NCBI RefSeq assembly: GCF_026168515.1
Contig: NZ_CP093443.1
Span: 3,906,001-3,970,000, forward strand
DNA from: Brevibacterium spongiae
GTDB taxonomy: Bacteria > Actinomycetota > Actinomycetes > Actinomycetales > Brevibacteriaceae
DNA length: 64,000 bases
Reading direction: 5' to 3'
Shown: one piece after another, positions 44,175 through 54,139 of the stretch
How positions within the stretch are numbered: the stretch's first letter is position 1
Layout of the letters: each line of letters begins with the position of its first letter
Notes under the pieces: generated by a model
The model's database searches: none
Seen by the model: only the letters and a program-made list of their open reading frames with translations
Told to the model about the DNA's origin: nothing
Made by a program: the position numbers and the translations under genes

Positions 44175-46201
44175 CGGTCGAAGAATTCGTGCGCGACGGG
44201 CACGGCCGCCTCGGCGCCGAATCCGCCGTCCTCGACGAGCACTGCCACGGCCAGATCTCCCTGGAACCCGGCGAACCACGAATGGGTGCGCGGCGGAGAC
44301 TCGTCACCGTATTCGGCGGTGCCGGTCTTGCCGTGCACGGGATCGCCGGGAACGTCCTTAAGCGCGGTTGCGGTGCCGTCGGTGACGACGTCGCGCATCA
44401 TGTCCGAGATCTGCTTCGCCGCATCCTCGTCGAGGGCCGGTGCGTCACTCGACCCGCTGCCGGCGTTCTTGTCGTCAGCATTCTTCCCACCGGCGTCCTT
44501 ACTGCCGCCGGTATCCTTGCCTCCATCCGCGCCTCTGGCGTCCTTGCCGCCACCCGCATCACCAGCCTCGCCGATCTCGGCATCGTCGAGGGCATCGCCG
44601 AGGATGAGCTGCGGGGTCACGGTCTCCCCCGCCTTCACCGAGGCGGCCATCGTCGCCACCGACAGCGGGCTGGCCTGCACCTTGCCCTGACCGATCATCT
44701 GAGCGGCGTGCGTGACCTCATCCTCGTCGGCCGGCACCGAGGCGGTCTTCGCTCCGATGCCCAACGTCCCATCCGTCATGCCCAGCTGCTCAGCCGCGGC
44801 GGTCAGGTCATCGCCTGTGACCCTGTCAGCGGAGGAAACGAAGGCGGTATTGCACGAGTGGGCGAAGTCATCGGCGAAGCTGACGTCACCGAGCACCTCA
44901 TCCTCGGCATTCTTGAACTTCTTCCCGCCGACCGTCACGGTCTTGGGACAATCGATCGTGTCCTCCGGCTTCACCCCGGATTCGAGGAGCGCCAAGCCTG
45001 AGGCGATCTTGAACACCGAGCCGGGAGCATATTGACCCCTCAGCGCCCGGTCCCAGGCGGCACCCTCGGGGTCGTGGTTGGCTGCGGCCAGGACGTGACC
45101 GTCGCTCGGGCGGATGACGACGACGGCGGTCGGCTTCTTCGCGGTCGCAGCCGCCTTGTCCGCGGCATCCTGGATCGTCACATCGAGGGTGGTCTCGAGG
45201 TCCTCACCGTCCTTCTGGGCGAACGCGTGCAGGCTTGTCAGCGTCGTCTTCCCGCCCTTGTCATCGGCCGCGTCCCCTTTCGCGAAGACTTCGACGCTGC
45301 CCGGACCGCTGAGTCGGGAGTTGAACGTCTTCTGCAGACCCGTGCGGCCGACGACGTCTCCGGCGATGACCCTGCCTTCGGACTTCTCGATGTCATCGGC
45401 GCTGGCCTGACCGGCAGAACCGAGGGTCGCCTGCGCGAATCCGCGGGACCGCGTGAGCGTCTGAGTGTCCTCGGTGAAAAGGACTCCCGGAAAGTCGTGG
45501 ATCGCATCTCTGACGTGTCGGTAGTCGTCTTCGCGCAGAGTCACGACGGGAACGAGTTGGTTCCCTTCCGCCGCGTCGACGTCGTCCTCGAGCGCGCCGG
45601 CGTCGAGGTTGAGAGAGTCGACTCCTGTGTTGAGCTCGTCGACGAGGGTGTCGAGGGTGTCAGGCTCCAGGCGATTCGGGTGGACGCCGATGTCGACGAC
45701 CTTCCCTTCCTCCATGAGCACCTCGCCGTCGGCGCCGAGGATGTTCCCTCGCTTCCCCGGGTTCGCGCGCAGTGCGAAGCTGCCGCCCTTGCCGAGCTTC
45801 GGGTGAATGGCCCTCTCCGTGAGGTTCGCCCACCAGAAGAGTCCGTTCTTCTCCAGCGGCAGTTGGGAGGTGTACCTCCAGGACTCACCGTCGAGGTTCG
45901 CCCAGGTCCAGTCGAGTTCGGCCACGGTCTGCCCGTCGGACTCGGTGATGTCAGCGACCCTGACCGAACGCAGGTCGACCCGTTTGCCCAGGGACTTCGT
46001 GACTCGGTCCAACAGTCCTTGGGCGAGGTCCTTCTCATGCCAGATGTCCGAGGACAGCTGCTCCTCAGCGAGGTCGTCGGCGGCAGCCTCAGCGGCAGTG
46101 GACTTGAGCATCGGGAGTCGGAAGATCGCGAAGGCGCCGGCACCGGCCAGAAGAACGACGACCAGGGCAATGGCCAACCAGACCTGCGACTTCTTCGACA
46201 T
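44165..46201 (-). CDS. Class B penicillin-binding protein (peptidoglycan transpeptidase)
   Basis: A 678-residue membrane-anchored D,D-transpeptidase. One N-terminal helix (VWLAIALVVVLLAGAGAFAI) is followed by an NTF2-like MecA-N-type domain (about 45-145), a dimerisation domain and the transpeptidase domain. The active-site motifs are Ser395-x-x-Lys398 (PGSVFKIASG), Ser449-Cys-Asn451 (HSCNTAF) and Lys625-Thr-Gly (HGKTGTAEY). Residues about 545-590, between the second and third motifs, are a Gly/Lys/Asp-rich low-complexity insert (GGKDxG units), unusual inside this domain. The ATG at 46201 (MSKKSQVW) is chosen over the codon 12 residues upstream because it begins the anchor. Confidence 0.93.
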   Translation of the reverse strand: MSKKSQVWLAIALVVVLLAGAGAFAIFRLPMLKSTAAEAAADDLAEEQLSSDIWHEKDLAQGLLDRVTKSLGKRVDLRSVRVADITESDGQTVAELDWTWANLDGESWRYTSQLPLEKNGLFWWANLTERAIHPKLGKGGSFALRANPGKRGNILGADGEVLMEEGKVVDIGVHPNRLEPDTLDTLVDELNTGVDSLNLDAGALEDDVDAAEGNQLVPVVTLREDDYRHVRDAIHDFPGVLFTEDTQTLTRSRGFAQATLGSAGQASADDIEKSEGRVIAGDVVGRTGLQKTFNSRLSGPGSVEVFAKGDAADDKGGKTTLTSLHAFAQKDGEDLETTLDVTIQDAADKAAATAKKPTAVVVIRPSDGHVLAAANHDPEGAAWDRALRGQYAPGSVFKIASGLALLESGVKPEDTIDCPKTVTVGGKKFKNAEDEVLGDVSFADDFAHSCNTAFVSSADRVTGDDLTAAAEQLGMTDGTLGIGAKTASVPADEDEVTHAAQMIGQGKVQASPLSVATMAASVKAGETVTPQLILGDALDDAEIGEAGDAGGGKDARGADGGKDTGGSKDAGGKNADDKNAGSGSSDAPALDEDAAKQISDMMRDVVTDGTATALKDVPGDPVHGKTGTAEYGDESPPRTHSWFAGFQGDLAVAVLVEDGGFGAEAAVPVAHEFFDRIN

Positions 46202-46403
46202 GGGACCATCTTCTACCGGGGTGCCCGCGATGTCCATCGCCGATCAGCGGCCGCGAAATCGGCCCCATGCGCATGTGCTGGTCGATCCAAAGCGTTTACA
46301 CCGCAGAACGCCGTGGATTGACCAGCAGATCTCCGGCGAACGATACCTATCCGATCAGCCGGGGCGGGACCGAGCGGCTGAGGCAGAGCCCGCCCGCCGC
46401 GCC

Positions 46404-47138
46404 TCAGTTCGCGTCGGCGACGACGGTGTATTCGAGGACCGGGCGGCCGGCAGCTCCGTAGCGGGGACGGCGTTCGAGCATGCCCGCGTCGGCCATGGAT
46501 TCGAGGTAGCGGCGAGCGGTCACACGTGAGACTCCGAGACCTTCGGCCAGTTCAGCCGCGGACTGTCCCGGGTTGTCACCCAACAGGGACTTCACTTCGT
46601 CCTGCACCGCGTCGGGCACGCCCTTCGCGGTCGCGGCCACAGTGTGGGTGCGCAGGGCCGAGATCGCCTTGTCGACCTCGGTCTGGGTGACCTCGCCTTC
46701 GTTCGCATCCCCGCCGAGGCGGTTGCGGAAGGAGGAGTACGCCTCGAGTTTGGATTTGAAGACGGGGAACGTGAAGGGCTTGATGATGTACTGCGCGACC
46801 CCGTAGGACAGCGCCTCCTGCACGATCTGCATGTCCCTGGCCGCGGTGACGGCGATGATGTCCACGTCGACACGTTGGCCGCGGATGGCCCGGCAGACCT
46901 GGAGTCCGTGGCCGTCGGGGAGATTCATATCGAGGAGCACGAGGTGGATGCCCGCAGGGTCGAGGCCGTAGATCTGACCGGTCAGAGCGGCCATCGCCTG
47001 GGTGGCGTTCTTCGCCACTCCCGCGACGTGATAGCCGTCGAGGCGGTCGATGTACTTCGCGTGAGCACGGGCGGCGACCACCTCGTCCTCGACGACAAGC
47101 ACACCGATGCTCGCTTCTGGCGCAGTTGTGTCAGGCAT
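46404..47138 (-). CDS. CitB/DcuR-type response regulator
   Basis: A 244-residue regulator. The receiver has acidic residues in VLVVEDEVVAARAH, phosphoacceptor Asp70 in LVLLDMNLPDGHG and Lys120 in YIIKPFTFPVFKSK. The C-terminal winged helix includes QSAAELAEGLGVSRVTARRY. It belongs to the group that responds to C4-dicarboxylates or citrate. It is encoded 135 bases after its probable partner kinase. No dicarboxylate transporter lies next to it; the MHS transporters at 20.7 and 37.3 kb are distant candidates at most. Confidence 0.94.
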   Translation of the reverse strand: MPDTTAPEASIGVLVVEDEVVAARAHAKYIDRLDGYHVAGVAKNATQAMAALTGQIYGLDPAGIHLVLLDMNLPDGHGLQVCRAIRGQRVDVDIIAVTAARDMQIVQEALSYGVAQYIIKPFTFPVFKSKLEAYSSFRNRLGGDANEGEVTQTEVDKAISALRTHTVAATAKGVPDAVQDEVKSLLGDNPGQSAAELAEGLGVSRVTARRYLESMADAGMLERRPRYGAAGRPVLEYTVVADAN

Positions 47139-47273
47139 GCTGTCAGTCTAACCAACACCGGTTGACAGCAGGACCGATTGTGTTGCAGTCCAGTCACATC
47201 CCGGTTCCTTGATGGACACGGGCTCGGATTCATCCCCGGTCGGCGGTGTTCTCCGATGGACACGACCCCGGTC

Positions 47274-49193
47274 TCACCCTCGTTCGGAGCTGTTCCCCGA
47301 AGTCGGCGCCGCACCTGACCCCGAACCGCCCCCGGCACCGCGGCTGTCCGGCAGCCACACAGTGAGCACGGCCCCCTTGAACCTGTCGCAGTCCTCACCG
47401 CGACCCTGCACGTCCACGGCTCCGCCGAGGCGGCGGATCGCCTGCACGACCAAGGAGAGTCCGACCCCGCGGGTGCCCGTCTGCTGCCGCCCCTGCCCCT
47501 GGTCGATCTCCACGCCGTCGTGCTTCGTGGACCATCCGCGCTCGAAGATCGCGTCGACGTATTCCTCGTCGATGCCGGGACCGTCGTCGCTGACCTCGAT
47601 CGTGAACCCGCCGGGTCCTCCCGAACCGGAGAGTTCGACGTGGACCCTCTTGTCCTCGGGGAGCACATCCTGCCTGCTCAGCGCGTCGAAGGCGTTGTCG
47701 ACGAGGTTGCCGAGGATCGTCGCGAGATCCCTGTCGTCCCCGCCGAGGTTGCCCGTGAGGTCCGCGGTGTCCACCGTCATCTCGATGCCCACCTCGGCGG
47801 CTTGGGCGATCTTCGACAGCAGGAGGGCAGACAGAACGGGATGGTCGAAGGTCATCGACCCGTCCCCGTTGACGCGGTTGAGATCGTCGAGGTCCTTCGC
47901 CGCGAAGTCGATGGCCTCATCGACGTGGCCGGTCTCGAGCAGAGACACGACCATGTGCAGCCGGTTCGCGTATTCGTGGGTCTGTGCGCGCAGGGAGTCG
48001 GAGAAGGACCGCACGGAGACGAGTTCGCCGGAGAGTTCGGCCAGCTCAGTGTGGTCGCGCATGGTCACGACCCAGGTGTCGCTGGCCGCCTCGGTGGGCT
48101 GCTGATTGACCACGAGCACCCGCTCGTCCGTGTAGTGGATCTCGTCCCTGGCCCACCGTCCTGAGGCGAGCAGGTCGTGCAGCGCCTCGGGCAGGTCGAG
48201 GGCGCCGAGCGGCATCTCCTCCGCCGAGGTTGGGGCCGGATCCGCATCGTCCTCGTCCGCCGGCAGACCGAGCAGCTCCCGGGCTTCGGCGTTGATGAGC
48301 ACGATCCCCTGTGAGCGGTCCACCAGCAGCAGCCCTTCGGAGACCGCGGTGAGCACGGAGGAGTAGAAGTCGAGCATGCTGCGCAGCTCGTCGGCACCGT
48401 AGTCGCCGGTCACCCGTCGCAGTCCTCGTGACGTCACCCACGACGAGCCGATGCCGAGGAGCAGGGTGAGCACGGCGATGCCGATGAGCCATTTGCCCTG
48501 GGCGAGGAAGCCTTCGCGGACCGAGTCGGCCGAGCTGCCGACGATCACGGCTCCGACCACGGTGTCGGAGGCGACTGCGTCGGCGCCGAGATGTTCGGCG
48601 TAGACCGGGGTGACGACATACATGGTGCCGTCTCCGGGTCCGCCGTCGTCGATGAAGCGCACACTCGTCCGCCCGTCCTGCAGGGCCTGACCGTCGACCG
48701 CCTGGGCCAGCTGATCGATCGAATCCTCGGGGATCCTGCCCGAGTTCGCTTCGGCGATCTTGTCCCCGAGGACCTGCTGCCTCCCGGGTGAGCCCAGCGT
48801 CGGCGGGGTGAGGAGGTAGTCGATGGGTGCGACGGCGGCGATGTCGAACCCGTATTGGCTGATGACGTTGTGCAGCATCGTCTCGACATCGTCGCGGGAC
48901 TCGTCGTCGAGGAAGTCATCGCTGCCGGCCTCACCGGAACCCACGAGCCCGAGCGAGAGCGACATATTGTCCGCAGCCGAACTCAGCAGGTCCTGTTCCC
49001 GCTTCGTATTCAGCTGCGAGAGCTGGAGGTAGAGCAGACTCGTCGTGAGCACCATGATGCCCACGAGCATGATCGAGTTCGCGAACATGATCCGCCCGGC
49101 CGCGGAAAGGCGGACCCACCGGCTCAGGCGACGCACCGGTCCGGTGGAGGCCGTCGACAGCACGGACCGCTTCTTTCTGGGCATGGAAACCAT
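47274..49193 (-). CDS. CitA/DcuS-type sensor histidine kinase
   Basis: A 639-residue kinase with two membrane helices (about 37-57 and 234-252) that enclose an extracytoplasmic sensor of about 175 residues. A PAS-like region follows (about 275-385), then the DcuS-type kinase core with His406 in RAQTHEYANRLHMVVSLLET. ATPase motifs are NLVDNAFDAL, VSDDGPGID and TGTRGVGLSLV. The C-terminus is a Gly/Ser-rich tail. Starts at residues 1 and 4 (MVSM) are both possible. It pairs with the downstream regulator at 46404. Confidence 0.94.
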   Translation of the reverse strand: MVSMPRKKRSVLSTASTGPVRRLSRWVRLSAAGRIMFANSIMLVGIMVLTTSLLYLQLSQLNTKREQDLLSSAADNMSLSLGLVGSGEAGSDDFLDDESRDDVETMLHNVISQYGFDIAAVAPIDYLLTPPTLGSPGRQQVLGDKIAEANSGRIPEDSIDQLAQAVDGQALQDGRTSVRFIDDGGPGDGTMYVVTPVYAEHLGADAVASDTVVGAVIVGSSADSVREGFLAQGKWLIGIAVLTLLLGIGSSWVTSRGLRRVTGDYGADELRSMLDFYSSVLTAVSEGLLLVDRSQGIVLINAEARELLGLPADEDDADPAPTSAEEMPLGALDLPEALHDLLASGRWARDEIHYTDERVLVVNQQPTEAASDTWVVTMRDHTELAELSGELVSVRSFSDSLRAQTHEYANRLHMVVSLLETGHVDEAIDFAAKDLDDLNRVNGDGSMTFDHPVLSALLLSKIAQAAEVGIEMTVDTADLTGNLGGDDRDLATILGNLVDNAFDALSRQDVLPEDKRVHVELSGSGGPGGFTIEVSDDGPGIDEEYVDAIFERGWSTKHDGVEIDQGQGRQQTGTRGVGLSLVVQAIRRLGGAVDVQGRGEDCDRFKGAVLTVWLPDSRGAGGGSGSGAAPTSGNSSERG

Positions 49194-49234
49194 TGTGCCA
49201 CCCGCCCCGAGGATCGGGTCGGTCCGAATTCGGG

Positions 49235-49254
49235 CCCAGAGATGCTCAGAGATG
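49235..49254. repeat. 10-bp duplication at the MOSC gene stop
   Basis: On the minus strand catctctgag is followed directly by catctctggg; the first copy contains the stop codon (49246-49248). Confidence 0.8.
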
Positions 49255-51018
49255 GAGGCTGATCGGTCCCGCCGGAACCGCAGAGCACACGAGCACCTCG
49301 TCCGCGTCGACCCGGGCCGCCGGTTCGATCGGGTAGTGCACGGATCCGGCGGTCAGGGACACCGCGCAGGTTCCGCACGACCCGCCGCGGCAGGAGCTCG
49401 GAGACCGGAGTCCGCGCGCTTCCAAGGATTCGAGCAGGGTGCCCTCCTGCGGTTGCCACATGAAGCTCGTTCCGGAGTTCTCCAGAGTCACCTCGGCGGG
49501 CGTGCAGGCGGCGATGGCCTCGCTCATGCCGGTGTTCGGGGAGGCGAAGGTCTCCTGATGGACGGCGGGGACCCCTGCTTCATCGCTGGCGGCGAGCACC
49601 GCGGCGGTGAAGTCGCGAGGTCCGCAGACCATGACGTTGTCGCAGCCGGCCACCCAGTCGACGAGCTCCCGGTGGCTCGGCCGCCCGCCGGTCGCGGTAT
49701 CGCGGTGATGGGCGTCGACGGGGACCCGGCCTCCGGCGGCGCGGTCCTGGAGACGATTCCACAGGCACGCGGTGCGGTGGTCGCGGTCGACGTGGAAGAG
49801 TCTGATCCGGTCGGTGCCCGGCAGCTCGCTCAGTCCCTCACCGCGGAGCAGTCCGAGGCTCGGGGTGATGCCGATTCCGGCTGTGATCAGTGCCGTCGTC
49901 CCACCGAAGACGCGGGAGGCGGTCATGGTTCCGTGCGGACCGGAGGTGAGGATGCGCTCCCCCTCCTCGAGTGCGGCCACGGCCAGCGACCCCTTGCCCT
50001 GGGTGCGCACGGCGATGCGCACGATATCCTCGTCGACGTCGGTGATCGTGTACGTCCGCCAGAACGGCGCACCGAGCTCGAGGTGGACGCGCAGGTTCAT
50101 GCCCGGTTCGTCGAATTCGCGGATCCACCCGAGATCGTCGCGCAGTGCCACCTCGACGATGTCATTGCAGATCTGCTGCCGGCCGACCACGGTCATGAAA
50201 CGCGGGGTCCGGGCGACCTTGACCAGCTCGCGCGGGGCCTGGCCCTCGATGGTGATCTCGTCGCCGACCGTGACGTCTCCGGTTTCGAGGATCTCGCCGT
50301 AGATCCCGCAGTGCAGATGTCCGCAAGCGGAGTTGAGCACGCGTGGGACGTTGACGTCGACGGCCTTCGTCTCGGGGTTGACCGTCGTCGCCGGGCACCG
50401 TTCGATCGAGGACCGGATCGCCAGGCGCACCCCGCCGAGGCGGATGATCGACCCGATGAGCGCGAACTCCTCGAACGGGGCGAGGCCCTCGACCAGGACG
50501 TTGCCGCGGAAACGCAGCGGATCGAGTTCATCCCTGACAGTGCCGAGGGCCGCACGCCCCTCCTCGGTGGCGGAGATCGCCGCGACCGTGGCCGGGTTGA
50601 TGATCGAGATCCCCGAACGCCGCGAGTCGAACATTCCCTGGTCCGCGACCGCCAAGGCTCGTACATGTGTACCCTGAGGGGGTATATTCTCGGACAGGAA
50701 CCTCGCCGAGGCGGCTCTGCCGTCCGCATCATCCGTGGCGAAGGTCGTCGACTCCCCCGTGGGCGTCGTCAGCGTCACGGTCGCGGATTCCTCGGCGACA
50801 TCGACGCCCACGCGCCATTTCTGCAGTTCGGTGTCGTTCTTGAGCACCGTGAAGGCGGAATAGGAATGCCAGGCGTCAGTGGGGACGTCGAGGCTGCCGT
50901 TGGTGAACGCGGCGACGCGGTCACCGCGGATTCCGCGCCCCTTGACCACGTGAGCCTCGGTGAGCTCTTCGGCAGGGAACCCCTTGACGGGGAAACGGAA
51001 CAGACGGGCAGCACGCAT
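49246..51018 (-). CDS. MOSC domain - flavin reductase - [2Fe-2S] ferredoxin fusion
   Basis: A 590-residue three-part protein. The N-terminal about 240 residues are MOSC-N/MOSC, with GNVLVEGLAPFEE and a conserved Cys in SSIERCPATTVNPET; MOSC proteins bind molybdenum cofactor or transfer sulfur. Residues about 265-480 are a ferredoxin-reductase-like FAD/NAD module (WRTYTITDVDED, ITAGIGITPSLGLL, VMVCGPRDFTAAVL). The last about 85 residues are a plant-type ferredoxin with its cluster Cys in SPSSCRGGSCGTC plus a later Cys in VLVCSAVP. The natural substrate is unknown. It is divergent from csoR and contains a CsoR-box-like palindrome. Confidence 0.92.
   Translation of the reverse strand: MRAARLFRFPVKGFPAEELTEAHVVKGRGIRGDRVAAFTNGSLDVPTDAWHSYSAFTVLKNDTELQKWRVGVDVAEESATVTLTTPTGESTTFATDDADGRAASARFLSENIPPQGTHVRALAVADQGMFDSRRSGISIINPATVAAISATEEGRAALGTVRDELDPLRFRGNVLVEGLAPFEEFALIGSIIRLGGVRLAIRSSIERCPATTVNPETKAVDVNVPRVLNSACGHLHCGIYGEILETGDVTVGDEITIEGQAPRELVKVARTPRFMTVVGRQQICNDIVEVALRDDLGWIREFDEPGMNLRVHLELGAPFWRTYTITDVDEDIVRIAVRTQGKGSLAVAALEEGERILTSGPHGTMTASRVFGGTTALITAGIGITPSLGLLRGEGLSELPGTDRIRLFHVDRDHRTACLWNRLQDRAAGGRVPVDAHHRDTATGGRPSHRELVDWVAGCDNVMVCGPRDFTAAVLAASDEAGVPAVHQETFASPNTGMSEAIAACTPAEVTLENSGTSFMWQPQEGTLLESLEARGLRSPSSCRGGSCGTCAVSLTAGSVHYPIEPAARVDADEVLVCSAVPAGPISLHL
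50668..50686. promoter_or_regulatory. CsoR-box-like palindrome inside the MOSC gene
   Basis: tgtaccctgagggggtata matches the csoR operator at 51104-51122 in 14 of 19 positions, with a perfect right half ggggtata. It lies in coding sequence about 330 bases inside the MOSC gene. Confidence 0.4.
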
Positions 51019-51103
51019 ACCTCCGATTGTAGGAGCCTGAGCACGACCGTGACTCGGGATGAGAGCAAACGCACAGCCGCCTCGGCGGGGGACCCTGTTG
51101 ATT

Positions 51104-51122
51104 TATACCCCATAGGGGTATA
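51104..51122. promoter_or_regulatory. CsoR operator upstream of csoR-copZ-copA
   Basis: tatacccc-ata-ggggtata, a perfect inverted repeat with GC-rich core typical of CsoR boxes, ends 10 bases before the csoR ATG. Copper-free CsoR should bind here and repress its own operon; Cu(I) releases it. The short distance to the ATG and lack of a Shine-Dalgarno sequence suggest a leaderless message. Confidence 0.88.
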
Positions 51123-51132
51123 TGGTGTGACC

Positions 51133-51426
51133 ATGACTGAGCACCATGGATACACCCCGCAGAAGGACGCTCTCGCGCGGAGGATGAAGCGGATCGAAGG
51201 ACAGGTCCGCGGCATCGGGAAGATGATCGATGACGACAAGTACTGCATCGACATCCTCACCCAGATCTCCGCCGCGACAGCCGCACTGCATGCGGTCTCC
51301 ATCAACCTCCTCGAAGAGCACATCGCTCACTGCGTGGTCGACGCCGCCGCAACCGGCGACGACGAAGCCGCGCGGAAGAAGGTCGAGGAGGCATCAGCCG
51401 CCATCTCCCGACTCATCAAGAGCTGA
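51133..51426 (+). CDS. csoR: Copper-sensing transcriptional repressor CsoR
   Basis: A 97-residue all-helical repressor (DUF156). The Cu(I) ligands are visible as Cys38 (KYCIDIL), His63 and Cys67 (EEHIAHCVVD). The sequence ARRMKRIEGQVRGIGKMIDD is the family signature. The frame is open far upstream, but the ATG at 51133 gives the family N-terminus and follows the operator. It is followed by copZ (143 bases later) and copA. The gene's end ctcatcaagagctgaa is copied directly downstream as ctcatgaagagctgag. Confidence 0.97.
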   Translation: MTEHHGYTPQKDALARRMKRIEGQVRGIGKMIDDDKYCIDILTQISAATAALHAVSINLLEEHIAHCVVDAAATGDDEAARKKVEEASAAISRLIKS

Positions 51427-51443
51427 ACTCATGAAGAGCTGAG
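51412..51443. repeat. 16-bp duplication of the csoR stop region
   Basis: ctcatcaagagctgaa (51412-51427) is followed immediately by ctcatgaagagctgag (51428-51443). The second copy, including a TGA, lies after the stop codon. Confidence 0.9.
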
Positions 51444-51569
51444 CCTGCACTTCACAGGCTCGTTCGGCTCTCGACGGGCCGTGTCGATCGGCCGCGTCCG
51501 CCCGGCTTCCGGGCCGACGACGCCTGCGACCCGGCATCGGGAAACTCACCACGCTGATAGGAGAACACG

Positions 51570-51782
51570 ATGACCACCACGACCATCACCGTCACGGGAA
51601 TGACCTGCGGACACTGCGAGGCCGCCGTCAAGGAAGAGCTCGGCGCGCTCGAGGGTGTCACGGATGTCGCCGTCGATCTCAACGCCGGGGGCGACTCCCC
51701 GGTCACGATCACCTCGGCGGATGCCCTCGACGATGCGGCGATCCGCGCCGCAGTCGATGAGGCCGGCTACGAGGTGAAGTGA
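51570..51782 (+). CDS. copZ: Copper chaperone CopZ
   Basis: A 70-residue heavy-metal-associated domain protein with [11 protein letters not shown] (Cys13, Cys16). It carries Cu(I) to the ATPase. AGGAG lies six bases before the ATG. Its stop shares a base with the copA ATG (TGATG), so the two are translationally coupled. Confidence 0.97.
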   Translation: MTTTTITVTGMTCGHCEAAVKEELGALEGVTDVAVDLNAGGDSPVTITSADALDDAAIRAAVDEAGYEVK

Positions 51783-54055
51783 TGTCACGCGAGGTCGAAC
51801 TCGACATCACGGGGATGACCTGCGCGTCCTGTTCGGCTCGGATCGAGAAGAAGCTCACCCGCCTCGACGGGGTCACCGCGGAGGTCAACCTGCCGCTGGA
51901 GACCGCGCACGTGGTCATCGACTCCGAACTCAGCGATGACGACATCACCGCAGCCGTCGAGAAGGCCGGCTACTGTGCCACGGTGCGCGATCCCGCCGGT
52001 TCGGGCAGCGGGTCGGACCCGGAGATCGTCGACTACGACCCCAGGCACCTGCGACCGAGATTCATCGGCTCGCTCATCCTGGCCGTGCCGATCGTGGCGA
52101 TCTCCATGGTCATGAGCTGGCACTTCACCGGCTGGCAGTGGGTGGCGGCGATCCTCGCCCTGCCCGTCGTCACCTGGGGTGCGTGGCCGTTCCACTCGGC
52201 GGCGTACAAGGCCGCCCGCGGCGGGTCGACGACGATGGACACCCTCGTCAGCGTCGGCATCACCGTCGCCAGCCTGTACTCCTACGTCACGCTCGGACGG
52301 GCCGTGGTCGACGGGCACGGCTGGGCCGTGCCCGAGGATTACCACGTGTGGTTCGAGGCGGCCGCCGCGATCACCGTATTCCTGCTCATCGGCAAGCTCA
52401 CCGAGGATCGCGCGAAGTCCCGTGCCACTGCGGCGCTCAAGGCCCTGCTCGACCTCGGCGCGAAGTCCGCGACAGTGCTGCGCGCTGGCCCGGACGGATC
52501 CCGCACCGAGGTGCAGGTGCCCATCGATGAGCTGACCGTCGGAGACGTGTTCCTCGTGCGTCCCGGCGAGAAGATCGCCACCGACGGTGAGGTGCTGACC
52601 GGGCACTCGGCGATCGACGAAGCGATGCTCACCGGCGAATCCGTCCCTGTCGAGGTCACTCCCGGCGACCCGGTCACCGGAGCCACGATCAACGTCTCGG
52701 GCGCCCTCGAGGTGCGGGCCACTCGCGTCGGCGCGGATACGACGCTGGCGGCCATGGCCGACCTCGTCAGCCGTGCACAGACCGGAAAGCCTGCCGTCCA
52801 GCGTCTGGCGGATCGGATCTCGGCGGTGTTCGTGCCGATCGTCTTCGGCATTGCCGTGCTCACGCTGCTCATCTGGGGGCTGTCCACCGGCGATTGGGCC
52901 GCGGGTCTGCATGCCGGTCTCACGGTCCTCATCATCGCCTGCCCCTGTGCGCTGGGCCTGGCCACGCCGACAGCGTTGGCCGTGTCGTCCGGCCGCGGAT
53001 CGCAGCTGGGCATCCTCGTCTCCGGCCCCGAGGCGCTCGAGTCGACGCGTTCGATCGACACGGTCGTCCTCGACAAGACCGGCACTCTGACCACGGGTGT
53101 GATGAGCCTGGCCGGCACCGACCTGTCGCCGGCAGACTTCGCGATCCTGGCACGTTTGGAATCGCGCAGCGAGCATCCGATCGCCCGCGCCATCGTCGAT
53201 GCCTCACCCGGCATCGTCAATACCGGTTCGGCCGGATCGGTCTCGACGGAGGCTGACTCGACTGAATCGGTCGACGGTCCGGCGGGAGCCGCCTCGGCGA
53301 GGTCGGTCGAAACCTCGGCCGACGCACCGGTCACGGATTTCGAGAACATTCCCGGCGGCGGCCTGCGGGCCATGATCGACGGCTCGGATGTTCTCGCCGG
53401 TCGCCCGGACCTGCTGCGCGAGCGCGGAATCTCAGTGGACTACCCGGCCGATTCGGTTCCGCGCGGGGCCACGCTCGTGGCGCTTGCGGTCGACGGCGAG
53501 TTCCGGGGACTGAGCTTCGTCTCCGACGAGGCCAAGCCTTCGGCGGCCGAGGCCATCGCCGAGCTGCACTCGCTCGGCCTCGACACCGTGCTGCTCACCG
53601 GTGACAACGAGCAGGCGGCCCACGTGGTCGCCGAGGCGCTCGGGATCACCGAGGTGCGCGCCGACGTCCGCCCCGAAGGCAAGGTCTCCGTGGTCACCGA
53701 GCTCCAGGAGCAGGGTCGGGCCGTGGCGATGGTCGGCGACGGAGTCAACGACGCCGCCGCTCTGGCCGGAGCCGATCTGGGCATCGCGATGGGTTCGGGC
53801 ACGGATGCCGCCATGGCCGCCTCGGACATCACCATGGTGAAGTCCGATCCGCGCCAGATCCCGCAGGCCATCCGGCTCTCGCGCAGAACTCTGGGGCTCA
53901 TCAAGGGCAACCTGTTCTGGGCATTCGCCTACAACACTGCGGCGATCCCGATCGCGGCCTTCGGACTGCTCAACCCGATGATCGCAGGGGCCGCAATGGC
54001 GTTCTCATCGGTGTTCGTCGTCCTCAACAGCCTCCGCCTCCTCCGGTTCAGGTAA
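51782..54055 (+). CDS. copA: Cu(I)-exporting P1B-type ATPase
   Basis: A 757-residue copper exporter. One N-terminal metal-binding domain has [10 protein letters not shown] (Cys14, Cys17). The membrane metal site is CPC at residues 387-389 ([12 protein letters not shown]), the phosphorylation site is Asp431 in [10 protein letters not shown], the nucleotide domain has the SEHPIARAI motif, and the hinge has [17 protein letters not shown] Ser/Ala/Glu-rich insert of about 40 residues ([15 protein letters not shown]) sits in the nucleotide-binding domain. ATG 51782 is preferred over GTG 51779 because GAGG lies seven bases before it. Confidence 0.97.
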   Translation: MSREVELDITGMTCASCSARIEKKLTRLDGVTAEVNLPLETAHVVIDSELSDDDITAAVEKAGYCATVRDPAGSGSGSDPEIVDYDPRHLRPRFIGSLILAVPIVAISMVMSWHFTGWQWVAAILALPVVTWGAWPFHSAAYKAARGGSTTMDTLVSVGITVASLYSYVTLGRAVVDGHGWAVPEDYHVWFEAAAAITVFLLIGKLTEDRAKSRATAALKALLDLGAKSATVLRAGPDGSRTEVQVPIDELTVGDVFLVRPGEKIATDGEVLTGHSAIDEAMLTGESVPVEVTPGDPVTGATINVSGALEVRATRVGADTTLAAMADLVSRAQTGKPAVQRLADRISAVFVPIVFGIAVLTLLIWGLSTGDWAAGLHAGLTVLIIACPCALGLATPTALAVSSGRGSQLGILVSGPEALESTRSIDTVVLDKTGTLTTGVMSLAGTDLSPADFAILARLESRSEHPIARAIVDASPGIVNTGSAGSVSTEADSTESVDGPAGAASARSVETSADAPVTDFENIPGGGLRAMIDGSDVLAGRPDLLRERGISVDYPADSVPRGATLVALAVDGEFRGLSFVSDEAKPSAAEAIAELHSLGLDTVLLTGDNEQAAHVVAEALGITEVRADVRPEGKVSVVTELQEQGRAVAMVGDGVNDAAALAGADLGIAMGSGTDAAMAASDITMVKSDPRQIPQAIRLSRRTLGLIKGNLFWAFAYNTAAIPIAAFGLLNPMIAGAAMAFSSVFVVLNSLRLLRFR

Positions 54056-54139
54056 GTCCGGGCGCGGCTGGGCGGTCGTTCATGTAGGCCGGGGCCCGGT
54101 CGCGTGCCCGAGCGCCCGACCCGTGCGCCCGAGGCGGAC

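Noticed and set aside
49045..51132. Long plus-strand frame running into csoR
   Set aside because: The 696 codons upstream of the csoR ATG are antisense to the MOSC and kinase genes and have Arg/Asp/Gly-rich shadow composition. CsoR proteins are about 90-100 residues, matching a start at 51133 after the operator.
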